Assembly: GCF_021800405.1 (NCBI RefSeq)
Contig: NZ_CP084550.1
Location: forward strand, 62,001-126,000
Direction of reading: 5' to 3'
DNA from: Arthrobacter sp. FW306-07-I
GTDB taxonomy: Bacteria > Actinomycetota > Actinomycetes > Actinomycetales > Micrococcaceae
DNA: 64,000 bases
Shown here: piece by piece, positions 50,659 to 59,500 of the stretch
Layout of the letters: each line of letters opens with the position of its first letter
Numbering within the stretch: the first letter of the stretch is position 1
Notes under the pieces: generated by a model
The model's input: the letters and a program-made list of their open reading frames with translations, nothing else
The model's database searches: none
Told to the model about the DNA's origin: nothing
Position numbers and translations under genes: made by a program

Positions 50659-52004
50659 CTGGCATCCTCCACGAGCACCAGGTCACGGCCGTTGGTCTCG
50701 GGGGTGAAGAACGTAGTGACGAAGGAGATTGCTGCCAGGACCAGTGAATAAAGCGCCGGAACGAGCCAGGAGTGGTTGGTGGCGGCCAGCAGTGCCACGC
50801 CGATCATCGGGGCGAAGCCGCCGGCGAGTACCGCGGAGAGTTCACGGCTGAGGGCCACGCCGGTGAAGCGGTGCTGGGAACCGAAGAGTTCGGGCAGCAG
50901 CGCGCACTGCGGGCCGAGCATGGCCTGCACGCCGAGGGCGATGCCCACCACCATGACCACCCAGACCAGGGCGACGTTGCCGAGTGTGACCAGGTAAAAC
51001 GCGGGCAGGGCGATGACGGCCTGGAAGAGCGCGCCGTAGCGGTAAACGGGAACCCGGCCGTAGCGGTCGGACAGGGCGCCGAAGGCAACCACCAGCACCG
51101 CGGCGAAGCCGGCGGCAATCAGCAGGCCCGTGGGGCCGATGAACTTGTCCCCGGCAAAGACCCCCGCCGGCATGCTGATAAAGGAGACCAACAGGGCAGA
51201 GTAGATGGACGAGTTGCCGTTTTCGCCCATCCGCAGGCCGATGCCGATCAGTACGTTTTTCTTCGAGTGCTTCCAGATCTGGCCCACCGGGTTCTTCACC
51301 ACGGCCTTGTGCTTTTCGAGTTCCTGGAAGACCGGGGTCTCCTTGAGCCGCAGCCTGATGAACACCGCGATCGCAATCAGGATGATGCTTGCCAGGAAGG
51401 GAACGCGCCACAGCCAGCCGTGCAGGACTTCCTTGTCAGCCAACGCCATGAGGGCGAAGGTGCCTGCGCCCAGGAGGGTGCCCAGCTGGATGCCCACGAA
51501 GGGCAGGGAAGCAAAGAAACCGCGACGGCGGCGCGGGGCCACCTCCGAGATGAGGGTGGTGGCGCCTGCCTGCTCGGCGCCGGCGCCCAGGCCCTGCAGG
51601 ATGCGCAGCGTCACCAGGAGCACTGCGCCCAGCATTCCCGCCTGGTCAAAGGTGGGCAGCAGGCCGATGGCGCAGCTGGACAGGCCCATCAGGCCGATGG
51701 TCAGGATCAGCACCATCTTCCGGCCGAACCGGTCGCCGATATGGCCAAACACCACGCCGCCGAACGGCCGGGCGGCGAACCCGACGCCGTAGGTGGCGAA
51801 GGAGGCGATGACCGCTCCGCTCTCCCCAAGCGGGGCAAAGAACAGCGGTCCGAAGATCAGGGCCGAGGCAAGGCCGTAGATGTAGAAGTCGTAGTACTCC
51901 AAGGCGGAGCCTACGGAGCTGGCAAGTGTTGCCCTTCGCAGCTGGTCCGGATCGACGACGGCGCCGTCCGTGATGGCCTGCGGTGAGTTAGTACGAGTTG
52001 TCAC
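50655..52004 (-). CDS. MFS transporter of the metabolite:H+ symporter type
   Basis: The 449-residue protein has about twelve helices with MHS motifs: VGSALEYYDFYIYGLASALI, HIGDRFGRKMVL, RILQGLGAGAEQAGATT and LSDRYGRVPVYR. GTG 52004 is preceded by GAGGGAG; the longer frame upstream lacks a ribosome site. It probably imports the sugar acid or carboxylate that the downstream dehydrogenases process. A 21-bp inverted repeat overlaps its predicted -10. Confidence 0.9.
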   Translation of the reverse strand: MTTRTNSPQAITDGAVVDPDQLRRATLASSVGSALEYYDFYIYGLASALIFGPLFFAPLGESGAVIASFATYGVGFAARPFGGVVFGHIGDRFGRKMVLILTIGLMGLSSCAIGLLPTFDQAGMLGAVLLVTLRILQGLGAGAEQAGATTLISEVAPRRRRGFFASLPFVGIQLGTLLGAGTFALMALADKEVLHGWLWRVPFLASIILIAIAVFIRLRLKETPVFQELEKHKAVVKNPVGQIWKHSKKNVLIGIGLRMGENGNSSIYSALLVSFISMPAGVFAGDKFIGPTGLLIAAGFAAVLVVAFGALSDRYGRVPVYRYGALFQAVIALPAFYLVTLGNVALVWVVMVVGIALGVQAMLGPQCALLPELFGSQHRFTGVALSRELSAVLAGGFAPMIGVALLAATNHSWLVPALYSLVLAAISFVTTFFTPETNGRDLVLVEDAR

Positions 52005-52079
52005 GAAAACTCCCTCTAATGCACTCCAGGCCCCCGTTGGCCTGGTGGGATAGCGACAACACCTGTTGTGCCGGTCACT

Positions 52080-52100
52080 ATGCTGAACACAATACAGCAT
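52080..52100. promoter_or_regulatory. Inverted repeat overlapping the MFS promoter, candidate IclR site
   Basis: ATGCTG-N9-CAGCAT spans the probable minus-strand -10 (TATTGT at 52094-52089), which sits 16 bases from TTGCCA (52116-52111). The IclR gene just upstream is the natural candidate to bind it. Confidence 0.5.
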
Positions 52101-52159
52101 CCTGAACGGCTGGCAATAGTTTTCAGTTTTGCGAAGGGGTTAGGCGGGAGGGGCCGCGC

Positions 52160-52957
52160 CTATCCCATGGGGTTGCCCAGGGAGTGGGCCAGTTCCTGCA
52201 GTTCCTTGATCATCTGGGATCCCTGCTCGGGGGTGTAGGTGGCCTTGAGTGCCGTGACGGAGAGGCCAAGGCTGGGACCGTGGGCGCCGCGGGTGGGGAC
52301 GGAGACGGCGAGGCACACCACCCCGGTGGTCGATTCCTCATCTTCGAAGGCGAAGCCCTGCTCGCGGATCTCCTTCAGCTGTGCCTTCAGTTCCGCGCCG
52401 GTGCGCAGGGATTTGGGCGTGAGGACGGGGAGTTCGGCGTCGTCCGGGAACATCTCCTCGATGTCATGCCAGTTGAGCCGGGCGATCAGCGCCTTGCCCA
52501 CTGCGCAGAGGGAAACGGGCATCTTGTCGCCGATATTGGACGTGAGCCGTACGGCGGGATGGCCTTCGTAGCGGGCAAGGTAAATCACGTTCGCGCCGTC
52601 CAGCATGGCGATCCGGACCGTCTCGCGGGAGAGGACGGAGGCCTGTTCGCAGTATCGGTAGAACTCCTGCACCTCATCCATGCGGCCAAGGTAGGCCGCG
52701 CCGAGCTCCACGAGCTTGCGGCCCAGGGTGAACTCTGCACCCTGTCTGCTGATCAGGCGTGCTTCCTCCAGGGCCAGCAGGAGGTTGGAGGTGGAGGACT
52801 TGGGAATTCCCACCTCGCGCGAGAGGTCGCTCAGGGTCAGCCGTCCGGTAGCCGAGGCAGCGAGGGCGTCCAGTACGGCTGCTGCCCGGGTGACTGCCGG
52901 TGCCGGTGAGGAGGCTCCCGGCTTTTCGGATGAAGCGGGGGTATGGGAATCGACCAA
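52160..52957 (-). CDS. IclR-family regulator of the idonate/gluconate-type cluster
   Basis: The 265-residue protein has a winged helix (RAAAVLDALAASATG, LSDLSREVGIPKSSTSNLLLAL) and an IclR effector domain (SNIGDKMPVSLCAVGKALIA, FAFEDEESTTGVVCLAVSV). TTG 52957 follows AGGAGA. It lies inside the minus-strand cluster, between the FAH hydrolase and the MFS gene. A perfect palindrome sits 32 bases upstream of its start, suggesting autoregulation. The ligand is probably the pathway substrate. Confidence 0.9.
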   Translation of the reverse strand: MVDSHTPASSEKPGASSPAPAVTRAAAVLDALAASATGRLTLSDLSREVGIPKSSTSNLLLALEEARLISRQGAEFTLGRKLVELGAAYLGRMDEVQEFYRYCEQASVLSRETVRIAMLDGANVIYLARYEGHPAVRLTSNIGDKMPVSLCAVGKALIARLNWHDIEEMFPDDAELPVLTPKSLRTGAELKAQLKEIREQGFAFEDEESTTGVVCLAVSVPTRGAHGPSLGLSVTALKATYTPEQGSQMIKELQELAHSLGNPMG

Positions 52958-52988
52958 TGATTCTCCTTAGGTCGCCGGACGATGGCTG

Positions 52989-53010
52989 AGCGTTCAGTCA
53001 ACTGAACGCT
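52989..53010. promoter_or_regulatory. 22-bp perfect palindrome upstream of the IclR gene
   Basis: AGCGTTCAGT and its complement ACTGAACGCT flank a 2-base centre. On the minus strand it lies right after a TATGAT (53020-53015) that could be the -10, so a bound protein would block initiation. Confidence 0.68.
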
Positions 53011-53044
53011 ATCCATCATAAAGGCGTCGAGGCCGCCGCCGACG

Positions 53045-53782
53045 TCAGGCTACGGTGCTGCTCAACGTGCCGATGCCTTCCACCACGATGTCTACCCGGT
53101 CGCCGGGTTCCACGGGAACGGCGGTGCCGGGTGCCCCCGTCATCACGACGTCACCCGGTTCAAGGGTCAGCCAGGACGTGACGTAGGTGAGGCACTCGAC
53201 CACGCTGGAGGGCAGGTTGAACGTGCCGGACCTGGCCCTTGCGGTGCCGTTGACGTGGACGTCGATGGCCGCCTGCTCGGGGTCCGGGAGTTCAGTCTCT
53301 ATCCAGGGGCCAAGGGGGGTGTAGTTGACGCCGGCCTTGCCCTGGAAGTTCCGCTCGTCCACGGCGTTCTGGTCCACGTTGGTGACGTCGTTGACGCAGG
53401 TGTAGCCCAGGACGTGCTCCAGGGCGTTCTCCGCTGTGAGGTCCGTGGCCGTTTTGCCAATCACGACGGCGAGTTCACCCTCCGCATGGACGATGCCGCG
53501 ATCGCGGGCCGCCACAATGGCATCCTCGGGGCTCGCCACCGTGTGGACGGACTTGTGCCATGCCTGAATGGGCAGGGGATGGTCATTCAGGGTCCGGTTA
53601 TGGCCAATGCCGATGACGACGGCGGGTGCCACCGGGGCGAGGAATACGGCCTCTTCGTGTGGAGTGGCGTCCCCCGTGTAGCAAAGGGGGGCCTCGAAGG
53701 GGTCGCTGACGTGGTGCCACGTGCCGTCCCGTTCGACGGCATGCTGGGCACCTGCTGCTGTATTGATTCTGGCGATACGCAT
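53045..53782 (-). CDS. Fumarylacetoacetate hydrolase (FAH) family protein
   Basis: The 245-residue protein has the FAH core: VIGIGHNRTLNDH, the acidic metal ligands in VHAEGELAVVIGK, YTCVNDVTNVDQN and DVVMTGAPGTAVPVEPGD. Members cleave C-C bonds of acylpyruvates or dehydrate/hydrate 2-keto-3-deoxy sugar acids with Mg. Here a step on a 2-oxo sugar acid is plausible. It starts 12 bases after the hydroxyacid dehydrogenase gene, so they form one unit. The first residues MRIARI are typical. Confidence 0.88.
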   Translation of the reverse strand: MRIARINTAAGAQHAVERDGTWHHVSDPFEAPLCYTGDATPHEEAVFLAPVAPAVVIGIGHNRTLNDHPLPIQAWHKSVHTVASPEDAIVAARDRGIVHAEGELAVVIGKTATDLTAENALEHVLGYTCVNDVTNVDQNAVDERNFQGKAGVNYTPLGPWIETELPDPEQAAIDVHVNGTARARSGTFNLPSSVVECLTYVTSWLTLEPGDVVMTGAPGTAVPVEPGDRVDIVVEGIGTLSSTVA

Positions 53783-53794
53783 GGGTGCTCCGGC

Positions 53795-54847
53795 TTAGTA
53801 GAAATGCACGGTGTCCACGAGGTGGGGGAGATCCCCGCCGTCCAGGAACGTCCGGAGGTTGCTGCAGAACCGCTCGGTGATCAGCCTGTTCTCCGCCGCG
53901 CTGAGCGCGGAAGTGTGCGGCGAGACCATGACCTTCGGGTGGTTCCAGAGGGGGCTGTCCTGCGGCAGCGGTTCCACGGCGAAGACGTCCAGGCAGGCGT
54001 AGCCCACCTGGCCGTTGTCCAGCGCCTCCAGCAGCGCCTCCTCATCCACCACGGTTCCGCGGCCCACGTTGACGAAGGTGGTTCCGGGCTTCATGGCGGC
54101 GAACAGTTCACGGTTGAACAGTTTCTCCGTGTAGGCGGTCCCGGGCAGTGTATTGACGACGGCGTCTGCCGCGGCCAGGAGGCCCGGCAGGCCTTCGTTG
54201 TCTGTCACTTCGTCGATGCCGTCAATGGGTTCAACGGTCCGTTTGGTGCCGCTGACCTTCATGCCGAGCGCTTTGGCTATCCGGGCGGTTTCCAGTCCGA
54301 TCTCACCTAGGCCGGTAATAACCAGGTTGGATCCGTTGACCAGCCGGGTGGGGACCCGGAGTTCGGGCCAGACCTTTGCCGACTGGTCCTGCGCGAGTTC
54401 CGCGCTCCGCTTGAAGCCGTTCAGGATTCCCATCGCTGCGAATTCCGCCAGGGGCAGGGCGTGCACTCCGGCCGACGTGGTGATCTTGAACTTCTGCAGG
54501 ATGTCCTGGCTGAGACCCGAAGCCTTGACGGCCCCGCCCGCCCCGGCCGCCATGGCGTGGACCCATTGCAGCTTTGGATTTTCGCGTGCGATCCGGGCCA
54601 GCCCCGCAGGGCTCTCGTTGGGGAAGCCGTACAGCACTTCGGCGCTGTTGAGCATGGCCCAGTAGCGTTCCTCCTGCTCCTCGCTGCGCTTGAAGGCGGG
54701 ATCACCGGCATGGTCCGCCGGGAAACGTTCGGGAGGCAGGAGGTCCGGTTCGTAGAGGACGGTGATGGACGGGTCAACGGCACGGATCCGTTCCACGAGC
54801 TCAGCTTCGAGCGGGACGGCGATGGCCACGGTCTTACGTGAAGTCAT
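53795..54847 (-). CDS. D-2-hydroxyacid dehydrogenase
   Basis: The 350-residue protein shows the NAD motif GLGEIGLETARIA (about 179-191), FVNVGRGTVVDEEAL with the substrate Arg region, LDVFAVEPLP with the catalytic acidic residue, and SPHTSA with catalytic His. It interconverts a 2-keto acid and D-2-hydroxyacid, perhaps glyoxylate/hydroxypyruvate or a keto-gluconate. It is the first gene of the minus-strand cluster. A TATA-like stretch (ATACTGAACTC, minus strand near 54855) sits just upstream. Confidence 0.88.
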   Translation of the reverse strand: MTSRKTVAIAVPLEAELVERIRAVDPSITVLYEPDLLPPERFPADHAGDPAFKRSEEQEERYWAMLNSAEVLYGFPNESPAGLARIARENPKLQWVHAMAAGAGGAVKASGLSQDILQKFKITTSAGVHALPLAEFAAMGILNGFKRSAELAQDQSAKVWPELRVPTRLVNGSNLVITGLGEIGLETARIAKALGMKVSGTKRTVEPIDGIDEVTDNEGLPGLLAAADAVVNTLPGTAYTEKLFNRELFAAMKPGTTFVNVGRGTVVDEEALLEALDNGQVGYACLDVFAVEPLPQDSPLWNHPKVMVSPHTSALSAAENRLITERFCSNLRTFLDGGDLPHLVDTVHFY

Positions 54848-54955
54848 GAGTTCAGTATAGTGGACGGCGTTCGAAAAAATGTCCCTGCATGGGCCGGTGT
54901 TCAGGGGCCCGGTTCGTGAAATAGGACTTCCTTCAGGGTTGACCTCGCGGCCTGG

Positions 54956-57106
54956 TCAGCTCTTGCTGCGGTGGTCGGCTTGTTCTACGAGTTCGGTAAT
55001 CCAGGGGCGGTGGCCGCGGTGGAACGCCATGCCCTCCGGAAGCCCGTCCATGCTGGGGACAGAGTCCCTGATGTTGATCGTGACGCGTCCGCCAGCCAGC
55101 GGTGCATTGGTGATCTGCAGGTCGCCGTAGGATTTTGGCAGCACCGGGTCCATCCAGACTCCGCCGCGGGAAACATGGGCGTCGTAGCGCATCAGGCTGG
55201 TCAGCAGCAGGATCGGCGAGGTCGCCGCCCATGCCTGGGGCGAGCAGGCGGTGGGGTAGGGGACGGGTTCGGCAAATTGATCGCGGCTGAACCCGCAAAA
55301 AAGCTCCGGTAGCCGGCCACCGGAAAATTCAGCTGCCTCCAGCAGCGCGGTGGAGATCCGCTGCGCTTCTTCCACGAACCCGTAGCGGACCAGGCCTGCC
55401 TGGATGATGGCGTTGTCGTGGGGCCATACTGAGCCGTTGTGGTAGCTGGCAGGGTTATAGGCGCCCATGTTGCTTGCCAGCGTGCGGACGCCCCAGCCGC
55501 TGAACATTTCGGGTGACATCAGGTGCCCGGCCACTTCCGCAGCTTTGTCGTCGTCCACCAGGCCCAGCCACAGACAGTGGCCCATGTTGGAGGCGCACGC
55601 GTCGACCTTTTGCTTGTGACCGTCGAGGGCAATGGCGTAATAGCCCCGCTCCGGGATCCAGAACTCCTCGTTGAACCGCTTCTTCAGGACCGCTGCGCGG
55701 TCCGCATATGCGGCTCCGAGCCCATCATCGCCGTCGTCGTATGCCATCCAGGCCCTGGCCAGGTATGCAGCGTAGACATATGCCTGGACTTCGCACAGCG
55801 CGATGGGAGGTTCGGCCAGCCGTCCGTCCGCGAAATTGATCCCGTCCCACGAGTCCTTCCACCCCTGGTTGACCAGCCCGTTGGGGTTGAGCCGCTGGTA
55901 TTCGACGAACCCGTCACCGTCCTTGTCGCCGAAGTCGCGGATCCAGTCCAGGGCGCGGTCCGCGTGAGGCAGCAGGGCGTTGATGGTTTCCTTTGCGAAG
56001 CCCCAGCGGCTGACAGCGCCCAGAACGTCGACGAACAAAGGGGTGGCGTCCACGCTGCCGTAGTACGTGGATTTTCCTCCGAGTGACAGCCCACTGGAGA
56101 CATCCAGCCGGACTTCGTGGAGGATCTTCCCCGGTTCCTCTTCACTTACTGGATCAACCACGCTTCCCTGGCGGTCGGCAAGGGTTTGCAGGGTGCCCAG
56201 TGCAAGGGAGGGGTCGACCGGAAGCGCCATCTCTGAGGCCCAGAGCGAATCGCGGCCGAAGATGGTCATGAACCATGGCGCCCCGGCTGCCACCACCACC
56301 CGGTCCGGATGGTTCGGGTCCTCGATCCGGAGAGCGCCCAGATCGTCATAGCTGCGACGGAGGGTGCGCTCGATAGCCGGGTTTCCCATCCGCAGCATCG
56401 GGATCCTTGCCACCCACTCCCGGCGGCGCCGGTCACTTGGGGACAGCCCGCCCCCCGAGTGGCTGAAGCTTGCCGGACCTGACTTCCCGGTGGCCGGTAC
56501 GGCGCTGATAAGTGTGGACCATTCCGACCTTGGCTGGACGATGGTCCGGTATGTGATGGTTTCCGGCGTCACGTCCGCACCGGGAGCATTGAATGCGATG
56601 TCCTTTTGGACGTCCTTCCACCTGCCACGGATCGCCAGCATGCCCGCGTTAGCGTGCCGGAGCTCTTCCCATTGCCTCTGGATCCTGGCTTCCTTGACTT
56701 CGAAGAGGTCAGCGAAGTCCGAGCCAACCACCAGCTGCAGAGTGCATTCGATGGGTTCAAGGGAGAAATTGCGGATGGTGACTTGTTCCCGGATGCCTTC
56801 ACCCACCTCACGCAGCCGTTCCACGATCAGGGGGCTGTCCGCATAGCCGTCAGAACGCGGAATACGGCCGGCGAAAAGGGCCCGGTAGGGTTCCTTAAGC
56901 TCGGCAGTGAGCGGCTCCAGCGGCAGCCCGTTCACTGTCAGGGCCCATTTGGAAACATAACGGGTGTCCTGGACGAACAGGCCATGGGGATGCGCTGGAT
57001 TGATATCTCCGTTGGGCATGGAGATGCAGAAGGACGAACCTTCCACCAGGGTGACAGTTCCGGCCCCTAAAGGTCCGGCTGCCGTATCAGCGTTCCACCC
57101 CGCCAT
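54956..57106 (-). CDS. Amylo-alpha-1,6-glucosidase/glycogen debranching-like enzyme
   Basis: The 716-residue protein has an N-terminal GDE-type domain (GTVTLVEGSSFCISMPNGDI, GLFVQDTRYVSKW) and an (alpha/alpha)6 toroid (APWFMTIFGRDSLWASEM, RLNPNGLVNQGWKDSWDG, NGSVWPHDNAII). These match the trehalase/GH63-like MGH1 family that includes amylo-alpha-1,6-glucosidases. Asp in GRDSLW and acidic residues near GWKDSWD are likely catalytic. It would hydrolyse alpha-1,6-linked or short alpha-glucans, or act in compatible-solute metabolism. ATG 57106 follows AAGGAGACAGGTA. It is cytoplasmic and stands alone. Confidence 0.87.
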   Translation of the reverse strand: MAGWNADTAAGPLGAGTVTLVEGSSFCISMPNGDINPAHPHGLFVQDTRYVSKWALTVNGLPLEPLTAELKEPYRALFAGRIPRSDGYADSPLIVERLREVGEGIREQVTIRNFSLEPIECTLQLVVGSDFADLFEVKEARIQRQWEELRHANAGMLAIRGRWKDVQKDIAFNAPGADVTPETITYRTIVQPRSEWSTLISAVPATGKSGPASFSHSGGGLSPSDRRRREWVARIPMLRMGNPAIERTLRRSYDDLGALRIEDPNHPDRVVVAAGAPWFMTIFGRDSLWASEMALPVDPSLALGTLQTLADRQGSVVDPVSEEEPGKILHEVRLDVSSGLSLGGKSTYYGSVDATPLFVDVLGAVSRWGFAKETINALLPHADRALDWIRDFGDKDGDGFVEYQRLNPNGLVNQGWKDSWDGINFADGRLAEPPIALCEVQAYVYAAYLARAWMAYDDGDDGLGAAYADRAAVLKKRFNEEFWIPERGYYAIALDGHKQKVDACASNMGHCLWLGLVDDDKAAEVAGHLMSPEMFSGWGVRTLASNMGAYNPASYHNGSVWPHDNAIIQAGLVRYGFVEEAQRISTALLEAAEFSGGRLPELFCGFSRDQFAEPVPYPTACSPQAWAATSPILLLTSLMRYDAHVSRGGVWMDPVLPKSYGDLQITNAPLAGGRVTINIRDSVPSMDGLPEGMAFHRGHRPWITELVEQADHRSKS

Positions 57107-57365
57107 TACCTGTCTCCTTGGGAACTCGACAACCGCTGGCCATGGGCCATCGGGCCCCTGTTTCTTGACCATGGCGGCTCTCTGCTCGACGCTACGCTTG
57201 CTGCGGTTTGGCCGCCAGAGTCCCATGCCGGGATTTTGGAACCCGGGGCCATCTCGTCGATAACATTTCCGACGACAGAACCGAGGCACTACATTTTGCG
57301 CTGTTGGACCTTTTGGCTGTTCGTCGGGGACAGGGGTGCGTCGCTGATGAAAAGGGCACCTACGG
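57107..57365. other. Intergenic region with a small inverted repeat
   Basis: This 259-base gap lies before the debranching gene. It contains TCGTCG-N10-CGACGA (57254-57275), which could be a regulator site. No clear -35/-10 pair and no protein-like frame were found. Confidence 0.35.
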
Positions 57366-58346
57366 CTAGCGGAAACCGCCCAGCTTTGACCCGGCCAAGT
57401 TAAGTACGTCCTTCAGCATCGCCAGCGCCGCGCCCTTCGGACTGGAGCGGCCCCCTTGCACAGTGATGTCCCCGGCCTCGGGGCAGCTGAAGACCATGGC
57501 CTTTTCCGGACCAGTGAGGGAGAACAGCGGGTCGCCGGGCGGCACAGCTTCCAACTGCACGCTGACCACCATGGGCCGGTCCAGGGACGCCCTGGCAACG
57601 GCGCGGAGGCGCAGGCCGTTCCCAGTGGCAGCCAACGCCCTGTCGGGCGTGGAAGAATCGATTGGCTCCGTTTCCACCGCAATCCGGGAAACGTCCCAGT
57701 CCCACAGGAGTCCGGCGATCAGCCGCACCTTGGTGGCTGCATCCTGTCCGGACAGGTCCGCGGAAGGGTTGGCCTCCGCAATGCCCCGCCGCTGTGCTTC
57801 CGACACCGCCGCGTCAAGCCCGGTGCCAGCGGAAAGCTCATCCAGGATGAAGGTTGACGTGCCGTTGGGGCAGGCCCGTATACCGGTACAGCCCATCCCC
57901 CTCAGCGCGACTCGCGCCATGTCGGCCGATGGAAGCGCAGCGCCGGTGGCCCCGGAAAACCGGATCCCGGCCTGGCCTTCCTCCGCAGCGCGCTCAAGGT
58001 CACGCCAATGGCTGAGTACATGGCTCTTCGTCGCCGTCACCACATCGACGCCGCTCCTCAACGCAGCAATCGCCTCGTGCAGGACACGCGCGTGGGCCTC
58101 GGGTGAAGAAGGCAGCGCCTGGACCAGGATGTCAGCCCGGGTAAGGGTAAGAGTCTCCTCGATTGGCCGCAGAGGCCCCCAGGAAGAGCGCTCCGGCAGT
58201 GGGCGGCCGGGCGCAAGGAGAACCTCCGTCCCGTGACCCCGGACCGCGGCGACCTGCAACAAGGAATCCTGCTCCAAAACGGAGTCAACAAACGCCCGTC
58301 CCACGGCACCGAACCCGGACAGGACCAGGCGCACGCCCAAAGCCAT
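57366..58346 (-). CDS. Homoserine dehydrogenase-like protein without ACT domain
   Basis: The 326-residue protein has a Rossmann start (VLSGFGAVGRAFVDSVL), the TATKSHVLSHW region, ACPNGTSTFILDELS and DLSGQDAATKVRLIAGLL. These match the NAD-binding and catalytic parts of homoserine dehydrogenase. Typical enzymes read E-x-DxSG-x-DaarK, and the Asp and Lys are kept. The regulatory ACT domain is absent, as in short forms. Its ATG directly follows the stop of the RelA/SpoT-domain gene (TAGATG), so the pair is co-translated. It could oxidise homoserine or a related amino-acid semialdehyde. Confidence 0.83.
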   Translation of the reverse strand: MALGVRLVLSGFGAVGRAFVDSVLEQDSLLQVAAVRGHGTEVLLAPGRPLPERSSWGPLRPIEETLTLTRADILVQALPSSPEAHARVLHEAIAALRSGVDVVTATKSHVLSHWRDLERAAEEGQAGIRFSGATGAALPSADMARVALRGMGCTGIRACPNGTSTFILDELSAGTGLDAAVSEAQRRGIAEANPSADLSGQDAATKVRLIAGLLWDWDVSRIAVETEPIDSSTPDRALAATGNGLRLRAVARASLDRPMVVSVQLEAVPPGDPLFSLTGPEKAMVFSCPEAGDITVQGGRSSPKGAALAMLKDVLNLAGSKLGGFR

Positions 58347-59453
58347 CTACTTGTTCGTCATCCGGTACCGCTCGATCTGCCGCAGCCGCCGCAGGAGGCT
58401 GTCGCGCCGCGGGTGCGGGACGACGTCGGGCGCTTCTGCGGTGAGGTCCACATGCCTGGTGCCGTACTGCCAGAGGAGGAGGTCGTCCAGGAGCCGGTCC
58501 GGGCCGGGGGAGTAGCGGTGGTCCAGGGCCTTGCGGACCTCGGTGATCCGGTTGGCATTCAGGAGCCCGGCCAGCTGCATGGTCTGGTTCAGGTCGTGTG
58601 CAGCGAGCAGTTCGGCGGCCCAGCCCCAGTCATCGTCCACTTTCCGGTCAACGTGGGGGAGCAGCGTTCGCCAGACGTCGCGGATCCGGTTGGGCGTGAG
58701 GGGGGCTGCCCCCTCGCCGTCCATATCCCAGTAGCTGCGGACTTCCTCATACCGCTCGTGCAGGTCGGCGAAGGCGGTTTCCACCGTCTCCAGCATGGCA
58801 GCGGTGGCGGTGAATTGCCGGTCGAAGTGTGGCGTCCAGGCGCGGGGATCCTCGGCCTTGAAGCGGATGTCATGCTCGATCTCGCTCCAGGCATGGGCGA
58901 AGATGGTGCGGATCTGGCACTCGAAAAAGTAGCTGCCGTTGGGCTGCGCGTCCGGGTTGAAGACCTGCTGGTACTCCTTGACGGCCTCGTTCTGGATGCT
59001 CCGCAGGATCAGGTGGCGGCTTGAGTACCCGTAGGTGCCGGACTCGATGGAACCAATGTCCTTCTCGCGGTCCCCGCGGCAATCGAAAACCTGGCGCTGC
59101 CGCTTGATGATGTTGGCCACCACGGCGTTTTCCGCGGGCAGCTTGGTGATGACCCGGATGCCCACCATGTCATTCAGCGTGCGGAACGGGTCGGGGAATT
59201 TCAGCAGCCGCCGCCCGCCCGGCTCCAGCGGTTCCTCGGTGCGGGAAATCTTCTCCTTGAAGGACTCCACCGTCTTTGTGCGGCCGGTGACGAACAGCGG
59301 CGTCACCTCGCTGTCCTTCAGCATGCCGCGCAGGGTCAGCAGGACGTCGCGGGTGACAAGCTTCAGGGCAGGCCGGACGCGTTCATAGATCTCCACGTTG
59401 TGCTGCACAGACTCGCGCAGCGGGGCGTCCAGGCTTTCCCAGTTAGTCGGCAT
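58347..59453 (-). CDS. RelA/SpoT-domain protein, small alarmone-synthetase-like
   Basis: The 368-residue protein has a nucleotidyltransferase RelA/SpoT core: FVTGRTKTVESFKEKI (Arg/Lys loop), LNDMVGIRVIT (Asp95), GTYGYSSRHLIL and FFECQIRTIFAHAWSEIEHDI. No HD hydrolase, TGS or ACT domain is present. A helical C-terminal extension of about 160 residues follows. It may make (p)ppGpp or pyrophosphorylate another target, as toxic small alarmone synthetases do to tRNA. It is upstream of, and translationally joined to, the homoserine-dehydrogenase-like gene. No antitoxin-like gene is adjacent. Confidence 0.85.
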   Translation of the reverse strand: MPTNWESLDAPLRESVQHNVEIYERVRPALKLVTRDVLLTLRGMLKDSEVTPLFVTGRTKTVESFKEKISRTEEPLEPGGRRLLKFPDPFRTLNDMVGIRVITKLPAENAVVANIIKRQRQVFDCRGDREKDIGSIESGTYGYSSRHLILRSIQNEAVKEYQQVFNPDAQPNGSYFFECQIRTIFAHAWSEIEHDIRFKAEDPRAWTPHFDRQFTATAAMLETVETAFADLHERYEEVRSYWDMDGEGAAPLTPNRIRDVWRTLLPHVDRKVDDDWGWAAELLAAHDLNQTMQLAGLLNANRITEVRKALDHRYSPGPDRLLDDLLLWQYGTRHVDLTAEAPDVVPHPRRDSLLRRLRQIERYRMTNK

Positions 59454-59500
59454 GATCCCAGCTTACGGCCGGGGTCCGACACGAGCCGGTCAAAAAGCCC

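Noticed and set aside
58347..59453. Toxin-antitoxin system of the toxic small-alarmone-synthetase type
   Set aside because: The RelA/SpoT core is present, but the neighbour is a dehydrogenase rather than an antitoxin and the protein is larger than known toxic forms; kept only as a possibility.
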